Assembly: GCA_028687395.1 (NCBI GenBank)
Contig: JAQUAE010000014.1
Span: forward strand, 1-13,323
DNA length: 13,323 bases
Reading direction: 5' to 3'
Source of the DNA: Anaerolineales bacterium
Lineage (GTDB): Bacteria; Chloroflexota; Anaerolineae; Anaerolineales; UBA4823
The notes beneath the pieces were generated by a model. The model was not told the origin of the DNA, did not search any database, and saw nothing but the letters and a program-made list of their open reading frames with translations. The number at the start of each line of letters is the position of its first letter. Position 1 is the stretch's first letter. Shown piece by piece: positions 5,726 to 12,135 of the stretch. The position numbers were made by a program, and so were the translations under genes.

Positions 5726-6385
5726 ATGCAAGCTAGAATCCTGTGGATCGAAGGCAAACGGGCAGAAGGTCCGTCTTTTATGTCCGGTTTGCGCCAGAAG
5801 GGTTACGAGCTACACATCGTCCCTACCGGCGACGCCGCCCTCGATATCCTCCCGGACCTCGATCCCGACCTGCTGGTGCTCAACGCCGCCTCCTTCCGCT
5901 CCTCCGGTGTGCGTATCTGCCGCTCCGTGCGCCAGCTCTCGAATGGCTTGCCCATCCTGCTCATCAACGACGTCCAGCACCCCCTGCGCAAGGAAGACAT
6001 CTGCGCCAACACCATCCTCACCCTGCCTTTCACCCTGCGCAAGCTGCTCAACCGCATCGTCCCTCTCCTGCCCCTGGAGGGTAAGAAGGTCATCCATAAA
6101 GGCCCTATCCGCCTGGATATGGAGATGAAAAAGGTGCGCTGTCACGGCAAGGAAGCCCGCCTCACCCCCCGTCTGGCTAAAATTCTCAAAATCCTCATGG
6201 AGCATGCCGGCTCCGTGGTGGAGCGCGAGGCCCTCTTCCGCCAGGCCTGGGATACCGACTACACCGAGGACACCCGCACCCTCGACGTGCACATCAGTTG
6301 GTTGCGCCAGGCCATCGAAGAAGACCCGCGCAACCCCAGGCTGCTCGTCACCCTGCGCGGCCTGGGCTACCGCCTGGACGCCTGA
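5726..6385 (+). CDS. OmpR/PhoB-type regulator with a degenerate receiver
   Basis: This 219-residue two-domain protein starts at the ATG at 5726, with GAAGGTG about 8 nt upstream. Residues 126-217 form a winged-helix Trans_reg_C domain: LTPRLAKILKILMEH, the recognition helix in TRTLDVHISWLRQAI (184-197) and the closing RGLGYRL. Residues 3-115 have receiver-like spacing, but the phosphorylation residues are gone. The N-terminal acidic pair is reduced to E9-G10, the phospho-acceptor Asp is N53 (in LLVLNAAS), and the conserved Lys before Pro is L100 (TLPFTL). It is therefore predicted to act without phosphorylation, perhaps by ligand or protein binding or constitutively. No histidine kinase is adjacent and nothing lies downstream on the same strand. 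Candidate binding repeats lie in its own promoter region, so it may control itself and the divergent BFN gene. Confidence 0.88.
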   Translation: MQARILWIEGKRAEGPSFMSGLRQKGYELHIVPTGDAALDILPDLDPDLLVLNAASFRSSGVRICRSVRQLSNGLPILLINDVQHPLRKEDICANTILTLPFTLRKLLNRIVPLLPLEGKKVIHKGPIRLDMEMKKVRCHGKEARLTPRLAKILKILMEHAGSVVEREALFRQAWDTDYTEDTRTLDVHISWLRQAIEEDPRNPRLLVTLRGLGYRLDA

Positions 6386-6420
6386 CCCCTATCCCCATTT
6401 CTCCCCCGTTCTGAGCGCGG

Positions 6421-7671
6421 CTAATCTGTACGCCGCGTTTCCACTTGCGCCTGCGCCCCACCCTGGCTGACCAGCCGCACGCAGGCACCTTCCCCCTCTG
6501 CCAGGAAACCCACCCTCAACTTCCTCGGCAGTTTCCCCTGGCGTCGCGGGCGCCGGGCTTGCGCCGCGCTGCAAAACACCCGCCCATCCCAGGCCGGGTC
6601 CACCTCCCAGTAATCCAACCCCTCCGCCAGCGCCTCCTCCAGCTCGACCTCTTCCCCGCGCAGGCGCACGCCGCCAACAGGTGCCTCGAACCGCTCCGGC
6701 CCCGACCCCTCCGCGGTGTACATACCGAACGGCGCCGCCGCCATCTCCACCAGCCGGCTGCGCGTCGTGTGCACCGCCAGCCAGGCGTTGTCGTTGACGA
6801 TAAAACGCCTCCCCAGCTTCGCCGCGGCTGCCGCCAGCGTCCCAGCCCCGCAGAAGAAATCCGCCGTCAAGTCGCCCGGATTCGATGAAGCCAGCAGGAT
6901 GCGTTCCACCAGTCCTGCCGGTTTCTGCGTCGGGTACCCTGTGCGCTCCTTGTGCAACCGCGCCACCACCGGGAAGTACCACCAGTCCTCCGGCACCTTG
7001 CCCCGCGCCAGGTCCGGCTGCTTGCCGAACCCCGCCCGCGGCGACGAAGCAAACGTCTTCACCGTCGTCGCATCGTAGGGCTGCCGCACCTGGTCCACGT
7101 TGAAGGTGTACCCTTCCCCCTTGGTATAGGCAAGGATCGTGTCGTGTTTGCGGTTGAATGCCTTGCGGATCGGCGAGGGCCCGTGATACACCCACACGAT
7201 CTCGTTCAGCAGCCGCTCCGCGCCGAAGATCTCGTCCAATAGCAGCCGCGCGTAAGCGCTGGCGTGCCAGTCCAGGTGCAGGTATAGCGTGCCGTTCGGC
7301 GCCAGCAGGCGGTGTATCAGCCTCAGCCGCGCGTAGAGCATGTCCAGGTAGGCGTCCAGGTCCTGCCAGCGGTCGGGGTAGCCTTCCGCCAGTTGCCAGC
7401 CCTGCGGCTGCCGGGAATCCTCCCCCCTGCCTGTGCGCGCCGGGTAGTGCCGGTTAGTGAAAAAGGGCGGGTCGGTGTAGATGAGCTGGATGCGTTCCTC
7501 GTACTCCTCCAATAATCCCGCCATCACCCCCAGGTTGTCCCCCAGGATCACCTTGTTCTCGTGCCCCGCCTCAGGATAGCCCTCCCCTCCCGGGTAGATC
7601 ACGCTGTCCAGGGTCAGCCTGCTCGGGGAAGGCGCCGTCTCGCTTTTCGAAGCCCAGGTCAGGGTAGGCAT
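6421..7671 (-). CDS. Beta-class site-specific DNA methyltransferase (N6-adenine or N4-cytosine)
   Basis: This 416-residue protein is predicted to methylate an exocyclic amino group in a specific DNA sequence. Motif order is that of the beta class: catalytic motif IV TDPPFF (66-71, a DPPF variant of DPPY), then YPTQKP (246-251), then the AdoMet-binding motif I DFFCGAGT (271-278). The start MPTLTWASK resembles the MPTLNWIGK opening common in this methyltransferase group. I therefore prefer the ATG at 7671 over an in-frame ATG at 7704, which lies in a 12-bp hairpin stem and has no ribosome binding site; 7671 also has only a weak one. About 100 C-terminal residues follow the catalytic core, including LDYWEVDPAWDG, and may help target recognition. 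No endonuclease or helicase gene is adjacent, so this looks like an orphan enzyme, regulatory or left over from a restriction system. Confidence 0.85.
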   Translation of the reverse strand: MPTLTWASKSETAPSPSRLTLDSVIYPGGEGYPEAGHENKVILGDNLGVMAGLLEEYEERIQLIYTDPPFFTNRHYPARTGRGEDSRQPQGWQLAEGYPDRWQDLDAYLDMLYARLRLIHRLLAPNGTLYLHLDWHASAYARLLLDEIFGAERLLNEIVWVYHGPSPIRKAFNRKHDTILAYTKGEGYTFNVDQVRQPYDATTVKTFASSPRAGFGKQPDLARGKVPEDWWYFPVVARLHKERTGYPTQKPAGLVERILLASSNPGDLTADFFCGAGTLAAAAAKLGRRFIVNDNAWLAVHTTRSRLVEMAAAPFGMYTAEGSGPERFEAPVGGVRLRGEEVELEEALAEGLDYWEVDPAWDGRVFCSAAQARRPRRQGKLPRKLRVGFLAEGEGACVRLVSQGGAQAQVETRRTD

Positions 7672-7695
7672 ACTCGTTTCTGGCCCGATTCGCGG

Positions 7696-7726
7696 GCTAC
7701 GCATTGCGCAAGAGGCAATGCGTAGC
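7696..7726. repeat. Perfect 12-bp inverted repeat between two minus-strand genes
   Basis: GCTACGCATTGC (7696-7707) and GCAATGCGTAGC (7715-7726) are exact reverse complements with a 7-nt loop. The repeat lies 14 nt past the stop codon of the upstream gene and before the methyltransferase start. Neither strand has a proper T-run directly after it, so it is not a standard terminator. It could be an RNA processing or stability hairpin, or an operator for the methyltransferase gene. Confidence 0.7.
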
Positions 7727-7740
7727 GCCGCTTTTGTTTC

Positions 7741-9060
7741 TTACTTGGCGAACTTCGCCTTCAGCACGTCCGCCAAGGTGGGCTGCCCGATCTCCTGCAG
7801 CTCGTAGCGCACCCGCTGGTGCGGCTTCTTGATCGTCATGATGCGGCTCAGGTCGATGGGCGTGCCGATGATCACCAGGTCGGCCTTGGCCCGCTCGATG
7901 GTCTCCTCCAACTCCTTCACCTGCTGGTCGCCGTAGCCCATCGCCGGCAGCACGTTGCCTGTCGTTGGGTACTTCGCGTAGGTCGCCTTGATCGAGCCCA
8001 CCGCGTACGGCCGCGGGTCGATGATTTCCGCCGCGCCGAAGCGCCGCGCCGCCACCCAGCCCGCGCCGTAAGCCATCTCGCCGTGCGTCAGGGTGGGGCC
8101 GTCCTCCACCACCAACACCCGCTTGCCCCGGATGGCCGCCGGGTCGTCCACGAACAGCGGCGACGCTCCTTCGATCACCACTGCCTTGGGATTCAGCTCT
8201 GCCAGTCGCTGGCGCACCGCGATCACATTTTCTGCGTTGGCCGTATCCACCTTGTTGATCACGAAGACGTCCGCCGCCCGCACGTTCGCCTCCCCCGGAT
8301 GGTAGCTCACCTCGTGCCCCGGGCGGTGCGGGTCGGCCACCACGATGTGCAGGTCCGTCACGTAGAACGGCAGGTCGTTGTTCCCCCCATCCCACAGCAC
8401 CACATCCACTTCCTTCTCCGCCTGGCGCAGGATCGCCTCGTAATCCACGCCCGCGTATACGATCACCCCGTTGTCCAGGTGCGGCTCGTACTCCTCCCGC
8501 TCCTCGATGGTGCATTCGTGCCTCTCCAGGTCGGCGTACTCCGCAAATCGCTGCACGCGCTGCTTGACCAGGTTACCGTAGGGCATCGGGTGGCGGATGG
8601 CAGCCACCTTATAGCCCATCCCCTGCAGGATGCTGGCCACCCGTCTCGTCGTCTGGCTCTTCCCCGAGCCGGTGCGCACCGCACATACTGCAACCACCGG
8701 TTTGCTGGATTTGATTTGCGTGCGCCGCGTGCCCATCAAGACGAAATCCGCCCCCGCCGCCAGCACCATCGACGCCTTGTGCATCACGTACTCGTGCGGC
8801 ACGTCGCTGTACGCGAACACCACCTGATCCGCCCTCGTATCCCGGATCAGCTCGATCAGCTCCGCTTCCGGGTGAATGGGAATGCCCTTCGGGTACAGCT
8901 TACCCGCCAGCTCCGGCGGGTAGACGCGCCCCTCGATGTTCGGGATTTGCGTGGCTGTGAACCCGACCACTTCGTAATCCGGGTTGTCCCGGAAGAAAAC
9001 GTTGAAATTGTGGAAATCGCGCCCGGCGGCGCCCATGATGAGGGTGCGGATGGGGGACAT
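7741..9060 (-). CDS. Cyclic 2,3-diphosphoglycerate synthetase-like P-loop protein
   Basis: This 439-residue cytoplasmic protein matches the COG2403-type family that includes archaeal cyclic 2,3-diphosphoglycerate synthetase, which closes 2,3-diphosphoglycerate into cDPG at the cost of ATP. It begins with a Rossmann-like segment (IRTLIMGAAGRDFHNFN, 4-20). Then come the P-loop RTGSGKSQ (129-136), a Walker B-like DVVLWDGGNND (219-229) and NKVD (269-272), which resembles a GTPase G4 motif. That mix explains why relatives are often named GTPases. The length is close to that of the archaeal enzyme. cDPG is a thermoprotectant in some thermophilic methanogens; whether this bacterium makes it cannot be told from sequence. 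The ATG at 9060 has AAGGAG about 12 nt upstream, a long spacing. The 74-nt gap from argS shows no clear promoter, so readthrough from argS is possible. Confidence 0.75.
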   Translation of the reverse strand: MSPIRTLIMGAAGRDFHNFNVFFRDNPDYEVVGFTATQIPNIEGRVYPPELAGKLYPKGIPIHPEAELIELIRDTRADQVVFAYSDVPHEYVMHKASMVLAAGADFVLMGTRRTQIKSSKPVVAVCAVRTGSGKSQTTRRVASILQGMGYKVAAIRHPMPYGNLVKQRVQRFAEYADLERHECTIEEREEYEPHLDNGVIVYAGVDYEAILRQAEKEVDVVLWDGGNNDLPFYVTDLHIVVADPHRPGHEVSYHPGEANVRAADVFVINKVDTANAENVIAVRQRLAELNPKAVVIEGASPLFVDDPAAIRGKRVLVVEDGPTLTHGEMAYGAGWVAARRFGAAEIIDPRPYAVGSIKATYAKYPTTGNVLPAMGYGDQQVKELEETIERAKADLVIIGTPIDLSRIMTIKKPHQRVRYELQEIGQPTLADVLKAKFAK

Positions 9061-9134
9061 AGGATATGGTTTCTCCTTAACGTGTGATTTTCAGGCTTTC
9101 TAGAATAATTTCAGGGGGAATTGCAATCCTGAGC

Positions 9135-10916
9135 TCACATCACCTCGGGCGCCCGGATGCCCAGCAGGCGCAGCAGGTTGGCAATCGTCTGCCGCGCCGC
9201 AGCCACCAGGCGCAAGCGCGCGGCGCGCTTTTCCTCTTCAGCTTTCAACACCGGGCAGGCGGCGTAAAAATCATTGAACGCCCGCGCCGTCTCGTAGGCC
9301 AGGTTGGTCAGGTGCAGCGGCTTGAACTCCTCCGCTGCCCGTTGAATCTCCGCTCCCGCCCTGGAAATCAAATCGATCAGTTGAATCTCGGTGGGCTCCA
9401 GGGGATAGCTCACCCGCGCAGGTCCCGGCAGCCGCGCCTCCATACGCTTCAAGATGCTGTTCGCCCGCACTTGCGAGTACTGGATGTACGGCGCCGCTTG
9501 CCCGTTGAAGTCCAGCGCGCTCTCCCAGTCGAAGGTCACCACCTTCGTGTTGTCCCGCGCCAGCATCGGGTACTTGATCGCCCCCAGCGCCACCGCGTGC
9601 GATACGGCTTCCATCTCCTCCTCGCTCAGCGAGGGGTTTTTCTCGCGCACGATTTGCATCGCCCGCGCCTTGGCCTCCCGCACCAGGTCCTCCAACAGCA
9701 CTACCGTCCCCTCCCGCGAGGCAATGGTTACGTTGCCCGGCAGGTTCACCAGCTCGTAGCTCAGGTGATAGCAGCGCTCCGCCCAATCCGGGTGCCCGAT
9801 CACCGCCAGCGTCTTGAAGATCTGCTGCAGGTACAGCGATTGGCGCACGTCGATCACGTACACCGAGCGATCCGGGTTGAACATCTCGAACTTCTTCAGC
9901 GCCAGCGGCAGGTCCTTGGTGGCGTACAGCGAGGTGCCGTCCGAGCGCAGGATGACCAGCACCCGGTAGGTCTCCTTCTTCAGCCCGAGCAGCTCGTCCA
10001 GGCGGATGATCACCGGCCCCTGCGGGCGCTCGTCCAACGCAATTCCGCGCTCGATCAGTTCCTCCACCAGCTTCTGCCCCGGCTTCTCCATTTCGTTGTC
10101 GTAGAAGATGTGGTCGAAGCGCACCCCTAGCAGCGCGTAGATCTGGTCGAAGCCCTCCAGCGACCACTGGCGACTCTCCTCCCACAGTGCCATCACTTTG
10201 GGGTCGCGCTGGTCCCAGCGCGAGTACAGGGCGCGCACCTCCGTTTCCAGTTCCGCGTTGCCCTCCAGCCTCTGGTTAGCTTCCGCGTATAAGTCCCCCA
10301 TCCAGCGCGTCCGGTCGGCTCCCGGGCGCTCGCCGCGATGGTGCTTCTCGTAATTCCACAGCCACTTGATCACGTGCAGCCCGGTATCGTTGATGTAATT
10401 CGCCCGGATCACCTCATACCCGGCCGCTTCCAGGATGTTGCAGATCGCGTCTCCCAGCACCACGTTACGTAGGTGACCAACGTGAAACGCCTTGTGCGTG
10501 TTGGGTTGCGAGAATTCCACCAGGATGCGCTTCCCCTTCGGCGCTCCCCAGCCGTAGGCCTCCCCCGCCTCCAGCACCGCGTCCACCACCCGCTGGCTGA
10601 ACTCCCCCGGTGAATAATACAGGTTCAGGTAGCCCTTCACCGCTTCCACCCGCTCGAACGCCGCCGGCAGCCCCACGAACCTGGCTGCCTGCTCCGCCCT
10701 CTCCTGCGCCCGTTGCGGCACGTTCGTCTCCTCCCCACTTGCCGCCTTGCGCTCGCGCGCCTCCAGCGCCGCTATTTGTAAGAAAGAAGTGGAAATTCCC
10801 CACTCCCCGCCGAAGGGGATGGGCGCCCATGGCATTTGCGCCACCGCCGGCCAGCCCTGCTCGGCGCACAAGCGACGGACGCTCTGCTCGATAGCTTCTT
10901 GTTCCACTTCAAACAT
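9135..10916 (-). CDS. argS: Arginyl-tRNA synthetase
   Basis: This class I synthetase charges tRNA-Arg with arginine; its 593 residues are a normal length. The N-terminal additional domain (about 5-115) includes GEWGISTSFLQIAALEAR. The catalytic signature is FSQPNTHKAFHVGHLRN (135-151), in which HVGH is the HIGH motif. Downstream come LRSDGTSLYATKDL (323-336) and a degenerate KMSKS region IASREGT (398-404); loss of canonical KMSKS is known in many ArgRS enzymes. The C-terminal anticodon-binding DALR domain (about 470-593) includes AAPYIQYSQVRANSILKR and ends RAPEVM, typical of ArgRS. The ATG at 10916 lacks a strong ribosome binding site. The gene has its own extended -10 promoter and a structured leader. 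Confidence 0.97.
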   Translation of the reverse strand: MFEVEQEAIEQSVRRLCAEQGWPAVAQMPWAPIPFGGEWGISTSFLQIAALEARERKAASGEETNVPQRAQERAEQAARFVGLPAAFERVEAVKGYLNLYYSPGEFSQRVVDAVLEAGEAYGWGAPKGKRILVEFSQPNTHKAFHVGHLRNVVLGDAICNILEAAGYEVIRANYINDTGLHVIKWLWNYEKHHRGERPGADRTRWMGDLYAEANQRLEGNAELETEVRALYSRWDQRDPKVMALWEESRQWSLEGFDQIYALLGVRFDHIFYDNEMEKPGQKLVEELIERGIALDERPQGPVIIRLDELLGLKKETYRVLVILRSDGTSLYATKDLPLALKKFEMFNPDRSVYVIDVRQSLYLQQIFKTLAVIGHPDWAERCYHLSYELVNLPGNVTIASREGTVVLLEDLVREAKARAMQIVREKNPSLSEEEMEAVSHAVALGAIKYPMLARDNTKVVTFDWESALDFNGQAAPYIQYSQVRANSILKRMEARLPGPARVSYPLEPTEIQLIDLISRAGAEIQRAAEEFKPLHLTNLAYETARAFNDFYAACPVLKAEEEKRAARLRLVAAARQTIANLLRLLGIRAPEVM

Positions 10917-10927
10917 GCTGCTGACCC

Positions 10928-10945
10928 CAGGTTACCTGAATCAGG
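10928..10945. repeat. Two overlapping 11-bp palindromes in the argS leader
   Basis: CAGGTTACCTG (10928-10938) and CCTGAATCAGG (10935-10945) share CCTG, giving CAGG-N3-CCTG-N3-CAGG. As RNA the central CCTG could pair with either flank, making two mutually exclusive small hairpins 12-29 nt before the argS start. Confidence 0.4.
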
Positions 10946-10964
10946 GCGCTCCCGCTGAACGCCC
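10944..10964 (-). promoter_or_regulatory. 5'-terminal hairpin of the argS mRNA
   Basis: GGGCGCTC (10944-10951) pairs with GAACGCCC (10957-10964) as an 8-bp stem (one G-U pair on the transcribed strand) closed by a 5-nt loop. The predicted argS transcript begins near 10966, so the RNA would start almost directly with this stem. Such a cap can protect mRNA from 5'-end decay. No T-box features were seen. Confidence 0.5.
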
Positions 10965-10972
10965 AGGCATGG

Positions 10973-10981
10973 ATTATAACA
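10973..10981 (-). promoter_or_regulatory. Extended -10 promoter for argS
   Basis: Read on the minus strand, TGTTATAAT is a perfect extended -10 element (TGn plus TATAAT). No good -35 hexamer lies 17 bp upstream, which is common when TGn is present. The predicted start near 10966 gives a leader of about 50 nt. Confidence 0.65.
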
Positions 10982-11004
10982 CGCTGCGTTGCGCCCGCTT
11001 CCGC

Positions 11005-11047
11005 GCCCCTCCCTCCCCCCTTCCATCCATGAAAGAACCCCCCTCCC
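11005..11047 (-). other. Clustered G-runs upstream of the argS promoter
   Basis: The plus strand carries C-runs CCCC, CCC and CCCCCC (about 11006-11020) and CCCCCC, CCC (11038-11047). The minus strand, the non-template strand for argS, therefore has closely spaced G-runs separated by single A residues, a possible G-quadruplex sequence. It lies between the rpsT terminator and the argS promoter. Confidence 0.35.
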
Positions 11048-11081
11048 TGCCGCAATCCCGCCAGCCTGCGGTTAAACGTAA

Positions 11082-11106
11082 AGCGGGCACTCACCTCACG
11101 CCCGCT
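11082..11106 (-). terminator. Probable terminator after rpsT
   Basis: AGCGGGC (11082-11088) and GCCCGCT (11100-11106) form a 7-bp GC-rich stem with an 11-nt loop, about 25 nt after the rpsT stop codon. On the minus strand the following sequence is TTACGTTTAA, an interrupted T-run, so termination may be imperfect. Confidence 0.55.
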
Positions 11107-11117
11107 CTCCCCTCATC

Positions 11118-11133
11118 TGATCGTGCACGATCA
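11118..11133. repeat. 16-bp perfect palindrome across the rpsT stop codon
   Basis: TGATCGTGCACGATCA is its own reverse complement and includes the rpsT stop codon (11131-11133). With no unpaired centre it suits a dimeric DNA-binding protein better than an RNA hairpin, although a stem with a 4-nt loop is possible. Confidence 0.55.
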
Positions 11134-11406
11134 GGATTGTGCTTTTTCCATCGCCGCCAGCCGTTTCATCAGCCGGCTCTTGCGCCTGGCAGCGTTGTTC
11201 TTGTGTACGACGCCTTTCTCGGCTACCTTATCCAACGTGCGCACCGCTTCCAGCGTCGCCTGGCGCGCCTCTTCCAGCGTCCCGCCCTCCATCGCCAGTT
11301 GGGCCTTCTTCACGAAGGTGCGAGCGCGGCCTCGAAATACCCGGTTGCGCAGGCGGCGCTTCTCGTTCTGCCGGTTTCGCTTGATTTGAGACTTGATATT
11401 AGCCAA
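11131..11406 (-). CDS. rpsT: 30S ribosomal protein bS20
   Basis: This 91-residue, highly basic, helical protein binds 16S rRNA early in small-subunit assembly. The family pattern is clear: MANIKSQIKRNRQNEKRRLRN at the start, then GVVHKNNAARRKSRLMKRL (65-83) near the end. The start codon is TTG at 11406, preceded by GGAGG at a spacing of 7 nt; no ATG start would give the conserved ANIKSQ N-terminus. E. coli rpsT also starts with UUG, and the weak codon is part of its autoregulation, so the same may hold here. A promoter at 11449-11477 drives it divergently from rnpB, and a stem-loop terminator follows. Confidence 0.97.
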   Translation of the reverse strand: MANIKSQIKRNRQNEKRRLRNRVFRGRARTFVKKAQLAMEGGTLEEARQATLEAVRTLDKVAEKGVVHKNNAARRKSRLMKRLAAMEKAQS

Positions 11407-11448
11407 AGCAATTCCTCCAACAAGGTCGTTCCATAGTCACGGGAAGTG

Positions 11449-11477
11449 ATTGTACATGAGAGTCACCGATTTGTCTA
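11449..11477 (-). promoter_or_regulatory. Promoter for rpsT
   Basis: Read on the minus strand, TAGACA (11472-11477) and TACAAT (11449-11454) each differ from consensus at one base and are spaced by 17 bp. The predicted start near 11442 gives a short leader of about 36 nt before the TTG. Confidence 0.65.
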
Positions 11478-11574
11478 GCAGCAATTGTCTTAGCTCGGCC
11501 TGTAGCGCACATTTTTACTTCCGAAAACCCGCCAGAAACTGCTCGCCGCCCCCGCGCTTCGCCTCCCCTAAAGA

Positions 11575-11603
11575 TTGACTCCAGGGCGCGATAATAGTAA
11601 GAT
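11575..11603 (+). promoter_or_regulatory. Promoter for rnpB
   Basis: TTGACT (11575-11580) and TAAGAT (11598-11603) are spaced by 17 bp. The predicted start near 11610 coincides with the first base pair of the RNase P P1 helix at 11611, which independently supports the placement. Confidence 0.65.
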
Positions 11604-11609
11604 GAAATT

Positions 11610-12107
11610 ACCCCAGGTCGGTTGGGTGATCGCGGTCCCGCAGCGCGGGATCGAGGAAAGTCCGCACACCACAGGGCACGGTGCCGGGTAACCCCCGGGG
11701 CGGGGCAACCTGCCGGATCGGGCCACAGAAACAGACTGCCGGGGTTGGGCCGCGGAGGCCGGCGGCGTGTCACCCGACGCGCTCCTCTCCCCGCTTCCCC
11801 AGCCCCGGCGAGGGTGAAAAGGCGGTGTAAGAGACCACCGGCGCCCGCAGCAATGCAGGCGGCCAGGCAACCCCCACCGGGTGCAAGGCCAAGCAGAGAC
11901 CATATCCGCTCCGGCGGGTGGGAGGCGGCTCGTCTCCCCGCCTTCTTCGGAAGGCCAGAGTCTCGGGTAGGCTGCTTGAGGCGCACGGAGACGTGCGTCC
12001 CAGAGAGATGATCACCCAGGCAGGGCGCAGGGACGAAGCTGCTTGCAGCGTAAACCTGTCACCTCTGCTGGACAGAATGCGGCTTACAAACCGCCCTGGG
12101 GCTTTTT
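11610..12107 (+). ncRNA. rnpB: RNase P RNA, bacterial class A
   Basis: This is the catalytic RNA that removes 5' leaders from pre-tRNAs. All conserved cores are present: GAGGAAAGTCC (11653-11663); ACAGGGCACGGTGCCGGGTAAC (from 11671); CCACAGAAACAGACTGCC (about 11723-11740); GGTGAAAAGGCGGTGTAAGAG (about 11814-11834), followed by a CCCCACCGGGTGCAAGGCCAAGCAG block; AGAGAGATGATCACC (12002-12016); and ACAGAATGCGGCTTAC (12072-12087). The ends pair as helix P1: CCCCAGG (11611-11617) with CCTGGGG (12095-12101). A T5 run follows. At roughly 490 nt it is longer than the typical 350-400 nt, mostly from extended GC-rich hairpins in the specificity half (about 11740-11810 and 11900-12000). The gene is divergent from rpsT. 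Confidence 0.95.
12095..12107 (+). terminator. rnpB 3' end: P1 strand plus T5
   Basis: The 3' strand of P1 (CCTGGGG, 12095-12101) is followed by C and TTTTT (12103-12107). No strong local hairpin precedes the T-run, so termination would depend on the long-range P1 pairing or on the short GCGG/CCGC stem at 12079-12094. Leakage into the antiporter gene is plausible. Confidence 0.5.
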
Positions 12108-12135
12108 CAATCCTTTGGCTATCGCTGTGTCACCA

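Noticed and set aside
6414..6439. Possible terminator between the convergent regulator and methyltransferase genes
   Set aside because: CGCGG/CCGCG gives only a 5-bp stem with a 12-nt loop, and just three T residues follow. It also overlaps the end of the methyltransferase gene.
10917..11080. T-box riboswitch ahead of argS
   Set aside because: The predicted leader is only about 50 nt and shows no T-box consensus (TGGNACCGCG-like) or specifier loop.
11399..11986. Long open frames on both strands across the RNase P RNA
   Set aside because: They overlap clear rnpB core motifs, have no ribosome binding site and encode low-complexity Arg/Pro/Gly-rich peptides typical of GC-rich non-coding sequence.
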